Positions 22,540-35,311 of a stretch of 64,000 bases of DNA are shown piece by piece. Below the pieces are notes generated by a model that saw nothing but the letters and a program-made list of their open reading frames with translations, did no database searches and was not told where the DNA came from. The stretch spans positions 30,337,932 to 30,401,931 of the forward strand of contig OY755240.1 of the NCBI GenBank assembly GCA_963576725.1. The letters run 5' to 3'. How positions within the stretch are numbered: position 1 is the stretch's first letter; the number at the start of each line of letters is the position of its first letter. A program made the position numbers and the translations under genes. Origin of the DNA: Azorinus chamasolen. Taxonomy: Eukaryota > Mollusca > Bivalvia > Cardiida > Solecurtidae.

Positions 22540-22814
22540 TATACTTGTACACGATATGTCGAAATTTAAAACATTACAATTTGGTCATTCTCGCTACAAA
22601 ACAAATACCCCGATTTATTGGATTCATATAAATTTAGCGAGTCTAAAACTTTCGCAAGGTTAAGTTTCGCATGTCTTGGGTTGCTTGTAAGTGTCATTTC
22701 ACACTTTCCAATATTATTCAATATTGTTAATTTGAGAAGAAACGGAGGAAACCCCAATTTTTAAAATACGCCTGTTTTGTTGTAAGTTATTGATTTTCTT
22801 GTATTTAGGCGATA

Positions 22815-23015
22815 CAGTAAACACCCACTAAACCGGACTCCTAGTAGAGAAAAATGTATATACTTTTAGGAAGGTGGCTGCTTAATGCTGGGTGAAAATC
22901 ATACAGAAAGCTCCTAATGGAGATATCTGTATGAGTTTCACCCTGCATGAATCTGCCACCTGTCTCAAAACCGATATTAATACTAGTTTAATGTCCGGTT
23001 TAGAGGAATTTACTG
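22815..23015. mobile_element. CAGTAAAC-type MITE just upstream of GT43 exon 1
   Basis: TA-flanked, with CAGTAAACACCCACTAAACC at the left and GGTTTAGAGGAATTTACTG at the right. The inner hairpin CAGAAAGCTCC-TAATGG-AGATATCTG is near 22905-22930. It is the nearest recognisable element to the first coding exon, in the place where a promoter or 5' UTR intron might be. Confidence 0.72.
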
Positions 23016-23140
23016 TATATAATTACGCTATTTAAATGTTTTTATTGTTTTATGACAGTGGTCCCGACAGAGGAGATTCTTTCAACATCGTACCTGTTCG
23101 TATTTCCGATTGCGCCCGGCTCAGCCAGCTTGCATGCGTG

Positions 23141-23234
23141 ATGATCAGGTTTATGAAAAGACTGATACTAGTTGCCGGAATTGGACTGTTTGCCACCTGG
23201 TTGTCCCTTTACATAAACCTTCTAATACACATAG
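23141..23234 (+). CDS. B3GAT: GT43 exon 1: start codon and signal anchor
   Basis: Encodes a short basic cytosolic stub (MIRFMKR) followed by a hydrophobic stretch of about 20 residues (LILVAGIGLFATWLSLYINL), as expected of a type II Golgi signal anchor. Two in-frame Met codons exist, at 23141 and 23153; I chose the first because it gives a longer basic stub. The frame stays open upstream to about 23036, so a more upstream start or an acceptor (TGACAG at about 23057) is possible. The donor is ATAG|GTATGG after 23234 and leaves one base, phase 1. This exon lies just downstream of a CAGT-type MITE. It is less certain than the later exons because signal anchors are not conserved. Confidence 0.7.
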
Positions 23235-23539
23235 GTATGGCGTATGTTACTGGTTCGTCATCTTAGCCTATTTATTCCCATATTATTTAACCCATTACCT
23301 CATAAGCTATTTTTAGATACAATCTCTTTGAATAAATCTACCGAAAAGGAGCATGAACTAGCGAAAAGGAAAACTTTAGAATTTTGTAGTTTGAAACCAT
23401 TGTTATAAATAGAGCATTTGCTCCTATAGGCCCAAATGCTCTATTTATCACAATGGTTTCACAAAGTGGCTTTAACAGAGTCGTCAAAGGTCGTCAATAT
23501 GAGGATATGGGTTTTCATGTCCGGGGCCACAGGAAACAA

Positions 23540-23894
23540 CATCGCTCCCTCCCTACAACGGCCCTCTCAATAACGATTCCCTCCTTACAACAACGCATGT
23601 CACTGTTTCCGAAACAACAAGACTTCAGAAACAACTTTTTTCCATCGTATTTTCTTTTTTTTATGCCTCCATCAAACCCTATGTTGTGACCACTCTTTAG
23701 AATCGTCACTTTGTGACGATTCTAAAGAGTGGGGTTTGATTGAGGCATAACGGTTTTAGTTCTCGAAATACACCTTATCTGGGAATCTGCAAACAAGCTA
23801 ATTATGTTTGATTTTCCCTCCCTATAACAACCCCCTCTGAACAACACATACAATCTTCGTATCCCGAAGGATGTCGTTGTAGAGAGGGATCACT
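23540..23894. mobile_element. CAGTGCTCCC-type MITE in GT43 intron 1 (left end truncated)
   Basis: Begins within the TIR (CGCTCCCTCCCTACAACG), ends GAGAGGGATCACTG followed by TA. Part of the right arm of its core hairpin has been lost (GTGGGGTTTGATTG). It overlaps the right end of a TTAACCCAT-type element. Confidence 0.68.
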
Positions 23895-24049
23895 GTAGTT
23901 GCTATTGTAAGCCACTGGCATCGCTGGGTTCAACAAACAGCGTAGATACTGATCAGCAGGCTCTTTTAGGCATTGATCTACACTGTAAAGTAAAGTACCT
24001 AGTTATAGTCTACTTTCAGTCCGAATGACCGCTCAGCCGACTCAACATT

Positions 24050-24292
24050 TACTCCCCTGGTCATTGAGTCATTGGCCTACAATATTGAGCACTGCTAATA
24101 TATGACGCAATCATGCAGCCGCAGTACCGGCGAGTGACCCTCACAGGTACTCATTTTAATCCCTGGGTGGAGAGGATGTGCGGGTGGGAGACAGGGAAAA
24201 GCGTCTCTGAAATTTCCGGGAGGGACCGGGATTTGAACTCCGGACCTCCGGACTGATAGTCAAGCGCGTTACCACTAGACCACCGCCACCTG
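24050..24292 (-). mobile_element. tRNA-derived SINE (minus strand) in GT43 intron 1
   Basis: On the minus strand a tRNA-like head reads GGTGGTCTAGTGGTAACGC (A box) and GGAGTTCAAATCCCGGTC (B box) 30 bases later, followed by a non-tRNA body. It does not fold as an intact tRNA, so it is a SINE head. The tail end near 24050 is uncertain. Confidence 0.7.
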
Positions 24293-24588
24293 TGTGTCTA
24301 TGACTTATTTAAGGGGCAATGGGTACTTGTCTAAAATCCAGAATTATACGGTGGTGGGTTGTAGTTGGAGAATGTAGAGTATATTGTATGATACCTATCA
24401 TTAGCCAGTTCTATCACTAGCATATGGTTGAATACAGTAATGCTTATTTCATTCAAGGGGTACACATTTAACGAACTAAGCCGTAACAATCTTTACCCCG
24501 CTGCGAAAAAAAAATAATGTCTGCTCAAATTTGGATATAGTAAAATGTTTGACTGCTTTTGATTCACTCAAAGTACTGTCCAAGTGCC

Positions 24589-24788
24589 TTAACCCTTTTG
24601 CTGCCAAACTCTGTCGTCTGCTAACAAATTTTCATTCTGTTGATTTTCTTCATTTTTGTTTCAAAAACATAGTAACAGTAACAAACAGTTTGGATCCTGA
24701 TGAGACGCCGAGTTACTCGGCGTCTCATCTGGATCCAAACTGTTTGCATAGGTAATCACAGATCCGGCATTGGCAGCGAAAGGGTTAA
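24589..24788. mobile_element. TTAACCCTTTTGCTGCCAA-type MITE in GT43 intron 1
   Basis: 200 bp with TTAACCCTTTTGCTGCCAA at the left and TTGGCAGCGAAAGGGTTAA at the right. The central palindrome has arms AAACAGTTTGGATCCTGATG and AGACGCCGAGT/ACTCGGCGTCT. The same element is at 42404-42618 and truncated at 12514-12714. Confidence 0.8.
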
Positions 24789-25215
24789 CATAAAATTTAA
24801 GAAGCTTAGTTTTCAAAATGTGTTGTCCTGACGATAAGCCAAGTTACTCTGTGTCTCATCTGGATGCAAGTCGTATGCAAATATGGCCAATGTCGCGGTA
24901 AGCGGGATAATGGGTAATTCCTGTACCCAATAGGCTAATTTTAGATCCTATCTCTTGGATAAATCTACCGAAAAGGAGCATTTACTAGAGAATATAACAA
25001 TTTAAGAATTGTGTAGTCTTTATACCATTGTTACAAATAGAGCATTAATTTGGCTCCTGTGGAGCAAATGCTCTATTTAGCACAATGGTTACAAAAAGTG
25101 ATTTTTACACAGGCGTCAAAAGGCTTCAATATGAGGGAAAGGGTTATGTCCTTCACTAGACGATGACTATAAAAGAACCAAGAGTATCTCAAAATATGAT
25201 CATCTTTCTCGCCGT

Positions 25216-25417
25216 TTAACCCATTCACTCATATAAAAAATGACACCTTTTGACATCTCTGTGAAAGCCACTTTTTGAAACCATTGTTATTTGTGCCATA
25301 GGAGCAAATGCTCTTTTTTATTTATCAAAATCGTTTCTAAACTTCTCTCTAATAAAAGCTCCTTTTCGGTATTCAAAGAAGTCTGATCTAAAAAGAGTCT
25401 ATGAGTGAATGGGTTAA
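25216..25417. mobile_element. TTAACCCATTCACTCAT-type MITE in GT43 intron 1
   Basis: 202 bp; TTAACCCATTCACTCAT at the left and ATGAGTGAATGGGTTAA at the right, a perfect 17-base TIR. The core reads GAAACCATTGTTAT, GGAGCAAATGCTC, ATCGTTTC, a decayed palindrome. Related cores are at 1990-2175, 23287-23525, 24905-25145, 33930-34105 and 62436-62676. Confidence 0.78.
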
Positions 25418-26086
25418 CTTGTTTTAGCCCAGTCTGAATTGTTGTACTCATTTATATTTTATTTTGCCGGTGTAATAAGAATAACTCATATAGAAAAAGT
25501 GATCTCCTGGGTAAATTTGAGACGGGATAGACAGTCACTACCGCAAAGCCAGCTTGGGGTCGTCATTCAGCGACGAATTGATAACCCGGGTCAGTTTTCT
25601 ATGTAAAAGGCCGACATGGAAACTCATAGTTTGTATAGGGTGTCATGTTTTCGTCTTTGGGAAAACTTTATTGAGCTAATAGTAAAGACCAATACCAGTC
25701 ACCGTTTATTTTTTCATACATATTTAAAAAAGAAGGGGACAGTTTGTTTTAATTATTTAGCAGATTAAGGGTTCATGGATACACTGATTTTAAAGTACAT
25801 TGTAACAGTGGATGTTATCCATTACTCCGTCTATTCATGAGCTATACTCAAAAAGATTATCCAAAGCCATTTCGCACGCTAGCTTCAGGTTATATTTTAA
25901 CGTTAGACACATACGATGAACACGAATCAATCGGCAAAAATTAAATCAGTACACCCCTCTCCTAACATCTGCAATGTATCTGCATGCACACACTGCTATG
26001 TGAAAACACTTACGGCGGAGCGTTTCATGACCGGGCTCTGCATATAATACGTTATTAAAAAGTTTAACGTTTCGTTTCTTTTCTAG

Positions 26087-26143
26087 TTGAACCGAATGAG
26101 ATTGCAGGACGATACCAAGTTGATACCTGGAAAACTACAGAAA
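26087..26143 (+). CDS. B3GAT: GT43 exon 2: stem region
   Basis: Short 57-base exon with a good pyrimidine-rich acceptor (TTCTTTTCTAG) at 26076-26086 and donor GTAGGA at 26144. Joined in phase 1 to exon 1 it reads V-EPNEIAGRYQVDTWKTTE and passes one base to exon 3. This would be the luminal stem between anchor and catalytic domain, a region poorly conserved in the family. Support therefore comes from splice sites and phase rather than homology. The donor is weaker than the others. Confidence 0.6.
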
Positions 26144-26887
26144 GTAGGACACACTATTTACAACATGTTAACACTATTCTGCCTCCGAATATATTGAACT
26201 ATAGGCCTTTTCATTTTTCTGTTTGTGTATGTTAGACTGCTCTGTTTATGTCTGTACTCATGTTTTCTTAGACGTTTGGAAACTTATCCAAATATATAAT
26301 CATGTGATATTTGTCCAATGACTGTGGTCGTATAATTATTGCTCTATTTCGTATTGTGTATAATAGATTAATTCGCATTATTTGTTCTCATTGTGAATTT
26401 ATACAAAGTTAATGAAGCAGATTTAATAGCCATAATCCATTTTCTATATATTTGCTATTTCATTTCTTGTATTGTCCTGGTAAAACAACTCGTGAGAACG
26501 AATGATGAAATGTCTATCAAAGGATAAAAGTTAACATTTTAAGAAGCCTGCAAGAACTCGATATGTTTCTACTATGTCATTATCGATATGCTCATACTAT
26601 GGCATTATACAACAAATCACTAAAATCCAACAAACGAACGCTAATTTGCTATTTACAAGCGTCATTTTACCATCAACGAAAACCAATTGACTATTAACAA
26701 CCGTTACTTTACCATTGACACATGTCAATATTCCATTATTTAACACTAACTTGCTATTAACAAACGTCAATTAACCAATATCTAGCCCCAATTTCCTATT
26801 TTCAAACGTCGTTCTACTCTTAACGAACGCCAATTGCCTATTAACAAACGTCAATGTACCGTTCACGAGCGCCAAGTTGCCATTTTT

Positions 26888-27232
26888 CAAAGTACAAAAA
26901 TGAGTCATGCAGGAAACAGCACATACAGAACAAACGGCCGCCCGAACAGCAACACGAGGAAACAGCAAATGTACATAACCATAAAAACACCAAGAGACGC
27001 ACAAAGACAAAACAAACATACAATAGGGGGAAGATGGAAGTACCGCATTGGAACGGTCAGTGACAAAAGTCACTAGGGGGTTAAACCGGTTTTGGGGCGC
27101 CCAACTTCACACTTATTCCACCCCCACCCTAAAAGACAAACATTGTAAATAAACGTATCCCCTCTCCGACTCATCTACAACAACCGCGATGGCAAATACA
27201 GTGGTAAAGTGCATGTATAACGAAAACATTTA
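26888..27232 (-). mobile_element. Retroelement 3'-end fragment in GT43 intron 2
   Basis: Reverse-oriented copy of the 9184-9517 sequence, from the AAAAATGAGTCATGCAGGAAA end to the AACGAAAACATTTAAG end. A partial copy also lies at about 56019-56210. The region just before it (about 26600-26880) is built of short degenerate repeats of the type TTGACTATTAACAA / AACGTCAAT. Confidence 0.6.
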
Positions 27233-28089
27233 AGTGAACAAACTGTTTCCACCTATCGCTAGTGTACTCAATGATTGAGCTGCAAACAGAGTAACTGTAG
27301 AAAAGTAATAAAGGGTACGACACAAACGAAATAGTACAAAGTTTAAGAGGGGGTAATGACCCACATAAAAGTAACAAACAGCAAAATGCATCTGACAACT
27401 TGCATGCGCCCCGAATAATTCCAGTAGACGCTAACAACCAATAATATCGATATACATATAACTATCTGGCTGAATGTTGTCAGAACGGATATACCTGATA
27501 AAAGCAATAAACATTTGCATATAACGTCTGTGTTTGTTTTCAATGTAAATCAGGAAACCCGTAAAGTCCTGAATATTCCTCGGCATTTGATATAGGCAAA
27601 ACAACATTCTATAGTTTGTTCTTCCTTTATTTGGTAAAACAATACTCTCAATATAAAACGTAAAAGTCCGACTTGGGTTGACTGTTTCATCAGTCAATAC
27701 TATCTCCATATACCTAATTTATTTGCCTTTGTAACCCTTTACCCGATGACTGTTCATGTAAAAATGATGAAATCATGAATATTAATTAGATTAACTTTTA
27801 AAATTGCATATTGACAAATGAAATATTTGCCATGTCAGAAACTGTAGAATATATGTTATTCCATAAGCAAACAGAACAGACCCTGCTAAAACCGCTCCTA
27901 TAAGAGCCGTCTAATCTGGGTCTACTCTGTTTGCAACGACATAGGAAGGCGTATTGATGAGTAAAGGATTAAATCTTAGTATATACATTTTTGTCATTAA
28001 AGTTTGAGGTGACAACACTGCTATATATATATATATAAAATATAAATATCTTTATTATATATATTAAAAATTATTAATTAATAAGAAAA

Positions 28090-28336
28090 TGTATACATCG
28101 CTTATCCCCTCAGCGTTGTGGGTTCGAATCCCTGTCTGGGCATTTGGAATTTTCATTTGAAGATTCCAGCTGGCTTGTGGCAGGTCGGTGGTTCTACCTG
28201 AATGTTCACAATGCAAAATATCCCGTTCACAAAAAGAACCTCTGGGTTCTTCCTCTACTTGTAATCAGCTACCCGTCGTGATATGACTAAGTATCGTTAA
28301 AACGACGTAAAGTCCGATAATAACCAAAACCAAACA
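28090..28336 (+). mobile_element. tRNA-derived SINE in GT43 intron 2
   Basis: The B box GGTTCGAATCC is at 28121-28131, preceded by a degenerate tRNA-like head. The body contains a GGTCGGTGGTTCTACCTGAA segment, and the 3' end GTTAAAACGACGTAAAGTCC with CAAAACCAAAC is typical of molluscan SINE tails. The 5' end is blurred by an adjoining TA/AT-rich tract (28018-28090). Confidence 0.68.
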
Positions 28337-28445
28337 TCTTGTATGATAGGTCATACCTTGCCTTAGACAAGACATTAAGTAAGAATTCTGATACTCATTT
28401 CTCGAACAAGCGTGCGACCACACTGATCGTAAGTACTAAATTACA

Positions 28446-28659
28446 ACAGTAATTACTATAATAACCCCCCTCTAAATCGGACGTTGAATTTAGTACATAT
28501 ATATCGGTCATGGGGACAGGTGGCAGCTTAATGCAGGGTAAAAGGCATGCAGAAAGTTGCCCTATGAGCTGTATGCATGACTTCCACCCTGTATTAAGCA
28601 GCCACCTGCCTAAAAGTATTTAAACTCTTCTATAATTCCGGTTTAGAGGGGTTTTACTG
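28446..28659. mobile_element. CAGT-type MITE in GT43 intron 2
   Basis: The right end GGTTTAGAGGGGTTTTACTG is followed by TA; the left end is diverged (ACCCCCCTCTAAATCGG). The inner arms AGGTGGCAGCTTAATGCAGG and CCTGTATTAAGCAGCCACCT flank the hairpin near 28545-28575. Confidence 0.65.
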
Positions 28660-29127
28660 TATTAACAAAACTAGAATTATCACACATTTTATCGATCCGA
28701 CGACCACACTAATTGTAAGTGCTAATTAACGACAGTCGATACTGTATTCAAAGCTGAAATTATCATACATTCTAACACGCAACAATTAACATTAACTTCA
28801 TAATACAGAAAGTATTAAAATATGAAGATCGCATAATTTATGATGATCTGTCCTAAAACGGGCACCATAATCTTAAAACGCCACATGAAGTTTAAGAACA
28901 GCGTGCGAATTTACGTAAATCATAAGCTGTATAAATGTTTGTATTTAACCTTTTCCAAGATTTAACGTTTTGTAGAGGACTACAAACTACGTGAATATGG
29001 CATTTTAGGATTGCATAGTGAACAACATAATTGTTACATAAAGAGTTAATGTGAATCTATTTCACTATATCACTACCAGATTATCTTTTACTATGTTACC
29101 GCTACGTGTTCTATGTTACCGCTGCAG

Positions 29128-29504
29128 GGTCTTTAGAGACAATTCCTACCATTTATGTTGTTACCCCGACACACAAACGCCTGGAACAGAAAGCGGATTT
29201 GATCCGTTTGTCCTACACTCTACGATTGGTACCCATCCTTCACTGGATTCTTGTAGAAGACAGCAAAACCAAAACTGCACTCGTTTCAACACTTCTGAAA
29301 ATGTCCAAGCTATCATACACTCATCTTAATGTTATAACGCCCAAGAATATGATAAAGAACGCGCATGAAAGTCGACTTAAACATCCACGTGGAGTCGCCC
29401 AGAGAAATGCTGGCATATCATGGATAAGTAAGAATGTTCAGACGCCAGGTGTGGTATACTTCGCTGATGATGACAACACTTATGACATACGGATCTTTGA
29501 AGAG
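29128..29504 (+). CDS. B3GAT: GT43 exon 3: nucleotide-sugar-binding half with DDD motif
   Basis: The 377-base exon begins after CTGCAG and ends GAAGAG|GTAGGC. It opens with the family's hallmark strand PTIYVVTPTHKR, continues through the HWILVEDSKTKT region, the conserved HPRGVAQRNAGISW segment, and ends VYFADDDNTYDIRIFEE. The three aspartates of ADDDNTY are the metal/UDP-binding DXD-type motif of GT43. All of these are visible without a gap or stop. Unlike exons 4-6, no second copy of this exon is in the window. Confidence 0.93.
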
Positions 29505-29734
29505 GTAGGCTCATTGTATGTTTGGTGTTTTGTAGTAAGTCGTCAAATAATATTTATTTACAAATGAAAAAGTAGTAAAATCAAGCAGTATACAGAACAA
29601 ATAACAAAGGCTCGCGCTATAAAGTTTTGTTTTGTCGCTTATTTAATCAATCAAACTGAAAATGTAGACGTTGATGTTCATCTTGGCTTAAGTATTTTTA
29701 GACTGGATCGATTAAGAATTATTAATGTTCGATT

Positions 29735-32700
29735 AAGAATTATCACCTGTTCACCTGGGTCATGGAGGCACCGCAGAGGATTGACTTTCTCATCAGACTC
29801 TTCTACTATTTTGTGTGCCAGGTTTTGCGTTACTACAAATGTTTTGCCTGTCCATTCCTCGATGTTGTCGACCAGCTTCTTCTGTTGTCGTCCTCTACGC
29901 CTCCCTCCATCGATTAAACCTTGGAGGATGATCTTTAACAGTCCATTGCCATACCATTGAACATCAACATAGTGTACGCATTAAAACTGTTGATAGGAGG
30001 TCTTCGTAATATTTTACATATAGTTTGATTCTGCCTCTTATGCTTTCATTTGTGATATGGTCTAGATATGAGATGCCCAAAATGGTACGATAGTATCTCA
30101 TTTCTGTGGTCAGGGTTTTGCTTTGTAATTCAGCTGTGAGTGTCTATGTTTCACAAGCGCGCGCATTAATCGAATTATATATTTTATTGAGATGTTTTTG
30201 TCGCTCCAGATCGGTTTGAGTCTTGCTAGAACAGCTGATGTTTGTGCCGCTCTGGATAGTATTTCTGCTTTTGGAACTTCATCATTGATGATCGCTCCGA
30301 GGTGTTTGAACTGTTTTACCCTTGACAAGTTTTGGACGTGAACTAGAAGTTCTTTTTCTAAGGTGTTGTTGTTGTAGTCATGAGCTTAGTTTTATCCGCA
30401 CTGATTTTCATGCCAAACTTAGTGGACGCAACGTTCAATTTCCTCACCTGCTAATCCATCGATGTCGTCAGCAAAGCGGAGGTTTTTGATGGTTCGTCCT
30501 CCAATGTCTATAGTGTCAATGTGATATTCTAAGGCATACATCATGATATCTTCAAGGAAAAGGTTATATGTTTCTTGCCGATATTTGAACTTCTTCAATG
30601 ATGCCTACAAAGCGTCATGCCACTCTCTACCGAATGCCTTCATAAAGTCAATGAAGATGTGGTATATATCCCTTTGGTGCTGGAGATGTTTTTCATTGAG
30701 TATACGCGGATTGAAGATTTGTTCTACGGTGTTTCTTCGAAAGCCTGCTTGCTCTTCTACTGTGGTGGTCTCTGCCTGTGGTCTTACTCTATTTAGGATA
30801 ATCTTGAGCATTACTTTACTGGCATGACTGATAAGACTAATAGTACGGTAGTTCTGGCATAGATGGAGGTTTTCTTTCATTGGGAGTGTAATTATCAGTA
30901 CCTGAACTCATGACGACGGCCAAATGCCAGTGTCCCAAATTTTATTACAAATGGCGTGGAGGACATCAATAACTGTGTCACCTCCGTGAATAAGCAGATC
31001 GGCCGTGATAGTATCCATCAATGGGGATTTACCTCTCTTAAAAGTCTCAATTGTCGCTTCAACTTCCTCACGAATGATTGAAAAGTCACCCTCCTCTGCT
31101 GGTTCTGGACGTGTTAAAATGCTTAGGTCTTGGTTGTATAATTCTGAGCAGTATTCAATCTTTTCTTGATGTCATCCTCTTTTGTTAGGCAGTTACCGTT
31201 CTTTTCTTTGATGGTGCCAACTCTATCCTGTTTCTGTCTTGTGAGGTCTTTGACAATCTGAAACGCACTTTTAGTGTTGTTTTATCTGAAGTTATCTTGA
31301 ATATCCCTGCATTGATTGTCACTTCATGTCTGTTTTGCGTGCTTCATTTCTTCCTTGAATGTTGCTGTTCATCTCGTCGTATTCTGCTTTCTTGGTGATG
31401 TGGATCTCAGGTTTGAGTTTCCATCTTGTGTCGCATATATAAAGTATCTCGTCAGTTACCCATGGTCTATCATAGCACAAGTTTTCTGTTGCCATTTCTG
31501 TCATTCTAGAATTCAACTTGTTAGTAAGAACTTTAATATCACCTTCCATCAGTAGTAGCGGGCTAACTTTGCCACCAATGCCAGTCTGGAACTGACTGGC
31601 TATGTGATGATCCTTCAGCTTCTCCAGGTTTAACTTGATCCTGGTATTCTTTTATTTCTTTGTCCCCTTGAGACGGATCTTGAAGGTCACCATTACCAAG
31701 TCTGGTCACTACCAAAATCTGCACCTGCGAAAGTTTTCGTCTTGCCTTTGCACACCCCAGATTTGAAACGACTCTTGACCATGATGTAGTCAATTTGACG
31801 GTGGTGCTGCCCATTTGGGGCATGCCAAGTCCAACGTCTTGATGGGTTGTGATGTCCCAGTGTGTTTGCAAGCACTAGGTCATTGTACTTTGAAAACTCC
31901 AGCAAACGTACGCCCCTGTCATTGGATGTCTAAAGTAAGTGCCTAAAGTTTCGGACCAGTCCTCCAGTGCATGCCTGCCAACCTTGGTATTCTAGTCACC
32001 TTGTACTATAACTATGTCTTTCTTGGAAACTTTATTTGTGACTGTTTGTAGTTGGCTCGTCATCATAGTCCGTAGTTGGAGCATATACTTGAATGATTGT
32101 TATGTTGAGTGGTTTTGCTCTTATACGGATAGTTGCTATCCTGCCTGATATTGACTGGAAACACATGACTGACTTCTTAATGTTCCTGTTAACTAGAAAG
32201 CAAACACCATGCATATGGTGATCTTCTTCTCCGCTGTAGAGGAATGCACGTCTTAGCGTTCTTACATTCCATGTACCAATAAACATTTTCTCTCTGCTTG
32301 TTAATTTGTTGTCACCAGTAGCATACTTATCGCGTCCGCCCTGGTGAAAGACAGAATGCGCGGTCCTTGTTGAACCGGGTGTCGACCGAGCCGGTATATG
32401 AGTTGAGTTGACTTAAGTATCCGTTGGTGTGTCTTGGGAAATACCTCTGGTGGTTCCCATACATCTCCATACCTGACCACAGCCGAATACCTCCTATATC
32501 TGGTGGTTGGCCCTGGCCACGAACATTACTGTATACAAACTGACAAGTCTAGAAATGAAAGTAGACACCCCATATAAATTTTAGAATAAAATAGCATCAT
32601 CTTATGAAATCTGACTGAAAGTAGGATATCTTTTGAAAGGAAAAGTAGTAATGTAAAAAGGGAAAATTGCAGGCTTTCGTCTACAGCCCCTGTAGTGCGG

Positions 32701-32875
32701 TTGATTCCCAGTTGTGAGGTACCGCTCGTCTGTCTCGTGACTTCTGGCCCAGGCGCGGGTTTCCAGTTCACCTCTTGAATTATGCCCTTTGCTCTGGTCC
32801 GCATTACTCTTGTTGCCAGGTCTCCCGGTCAGCTTGTGCCAAGGAGAGTTTTGCCTGGTCATGAATCATATCTAT
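29735..32875 (-). mobile_element. Degenerate APE-type LINE (endonuclease + RT) in GT43 intron 3
   Basis: Read on the minus strand from 32875: leader, then GTWNVRTLR (about 32270), FLVNRNIKKSVMCF and IIQVYAPTTDYDD (endonuclease), RRWTWHAPNGQHHRQIDYIM (about 31800), RT motifs NYRTISLISHASKVMLKIIL and EEQAGFR (about 30750-30860), LRFADDIDGLAGEE with the catalytic FADD (about 30440-30490), FKHLGAIINDE (about 30300), and near 29760-29900 the tail EWTGKTFVVTQNLAHK. Many stops, frameshifts and an internal deletion just before the FADD box make it dead. It is the endonuclease-reverse transcriptase family often misannotated as craniofacial development protein 2-like. It lies antisense to the host gene. 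Confidence 0.8.
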
Positions 32876-33561
32876 ATTATATAATCAAACAGAGCAGTCC
32901 CTGATCAGACGCCCCCTACACGTAATTCATGTTTATGTCTCCACAATCAGATCTGTGTTTGCTGCTGCCAGTGCAATTTTGAAGCGTCGATACATTAACC
33001 TAAGAGCCCATGCTGCTTTTAACAGAACATAATAGAACTGAAAAGATTAAGTTTAATAACACTTAATGTATATAGTCTAGTTTACAAAGTGCATCATACT
33101 GGTAATATATATTAAAACAGTTTAACCCTTTACTTTTCACGCCTTTGAAAACAGAGTAAATCCAGATCAGACGGCTCTTGTATGAGCCATTTGGTCAGGG
33201 TCTGGTCTGTTTGCTTATGAAATGATATGTTTATGCTTCTACAATGTCTGCCATAAAAAATGTGCCTTTCATTATAACGTCATTATGAAAGTTAAGTAAA
33301 TTGATACTCATGATGTCAATATTCTTACTAAATGCTCATGAGGTAAATGGTTAATGACTCTTCATTTGCTTATGGATCTACTTATTAGGCGTATTCTTAT
33401 TCTGGCGAATAAAATGTATAAACATTATACCATATCCCTCCACGAGATACGTCCGACATATGATCACCCTTGTCGAAATTCGACGAGGATGACCGATTGG
33501 TTCTATTCTGTAATGACTGCATTCGATGACAATTCATGATGCTTTGTGTATTTTTCTGCAG

Positions 33562-33648
33562 ATGCGTTACACGAGAAAGGTTTCCGTGTGGCCAGTTGGT
33601 CTTGTTGCTAGACAGATGTACGCGTCACCCCAAGTGAGGAACGGAAAG
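33562..33648 (+). CDS. B3GAT: GT43 exon 4 (block B copy)
   Basis: An 87-base phase-0 exon bounded by TTTTTCTGCAG and GTAAGG. It encodes MRYTRKVSVWPVGLVARQ then MYASPQVRNGK, which continues directly from FEE at the end of exon 3 to give the family pattern FEEMR-T-RVSVWPVGLV. It is identical in protein sequence to 1608-1694. Confidence 0.93.
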
Positions 33649-35311
33649 GTAAGGAAGCGTGTATTAATACTCAATTATGTTCATGCTTAGTGCGTATTGA
33701 CTGGTCTTTTCTAACAGCTATGATCACGGCGAGAGACCGAGTTACTCAGCGTCTTACCAAGACTTAAACTGTTTGTCACTTGTGATCGAATCAGAAAATT
33801 AGTGATTGAGCAGACATTAGTTTCCAGCACGATTAAATGTACAAATATGGATCCATATTAGTAGGCATCTCAACAGGATCCAAACTGTCATCTTTTTACG
33901 TGAATATATCAGTATTAACACATTACCCCCTAGTGACGCATTTTTGCGCCTGTATGAAACTCACATTGTGAAACCATTGTGATAAATGATAGGAGCAAAT
34001 GCTCTATTTATCACAATGGTTTCAAACTACAAAATTCTAAAATTTTCCTTTTCTCTGGTTAATGCTCCTTTTCGGTAGATTGATTCAAAGAGGTTGGGTC
34101 TAAAAATAGCCTAGGAGATAATGAGTTATTTTATTTCTCAGTCAAACTATATCTTGCTGCGGCTCAGTCAAACTATATCTTGCTGCAGAGAAATATTAAA
34201 CAAATACCATGTACCTAGGGTACAAAAGAAATCCATTGTACATCAAAAATTGTTTCACAGTTTTTGTTCTTCAATGAATATCCCTGCGAGCCCATATTGT
34301 GACGCCATTTAGCGACAAAGTCACAGTCTGATGAAGGTTCTCCAATAAAGAACCGAAACTGTCACAATTAGTGTAGAACTATTTGATATGCAAATAGAAT
34401 ATGTTGGAAAATAATTTACTTAGAGCTACAGATTAAGGTGCGTAGCCAAAACTAATTTCGTTTTTTTTCACCAAACCCTATACTCTGACCACTCTTTAGA
34501 ATCGTCTCGATATGAACCAACTTTGAAGGTTCCTCAATTGCATGCCTTGACTTTACAATTTCCACAACTTTGTAATTCAAATGAAACGGGATACGTACTG
34601 ACATCATTCCCAATACGTGACTATCATAGTAGGGAATATACTGGTGTTGAAAGCTTATTTATCATCTAATCAAAAATATATACGTATCTGCTGGATTTAA
34701 TTCTGCGTATATTGGTAACTTCCGTTCATTCATATCACAATTGTCATTTATATACCTTTGAATGCAAATCGGTTGGACTACATTTTGCGTAAAAATAGTT
34801 ATATTTTATAATGTGGCCGAAACGACCAAGCCCGAAACGGATTGTGACCGAGTCGTATATAACAAATAAGTTCTTCCAGGCAGAAGGTAAAATGTTACTC
34901 CAGTGCCAGAAAAAGTAGGTCATGCCAAACCAGTACATACTCTGTGCTGCGGGGATATCCCGCAGCACAATAGGATGTGTGTTTTTTGTAATGAACACAT
35001 GACGTTTAAGCATTGACAGTAACTTTAGAATCCGATCTATAAAATGCCATAAATAAACAGAGAAGACCCCAATTGGACCCAAATTATTCGCCGTCTCATC
35101 AGGATCCAAACCGTTTGCAAAGGTAATAACACATGTGTTTAATAAGTTTAAATGTGTTTGATGGTGTGTTTTTTCTGTTCAACTTATTTAAGCCAGAAAA
35201 GGTCGTCAGTTTCTACACATGTTTCACCTTCGTGCCTAGGTGTCCGGGTAAAGACTGCCTGCAATCGTCGTTGTCTGTGTTTTTCTCAATAAATGTTTCA
35301 GCTTCTCGATT

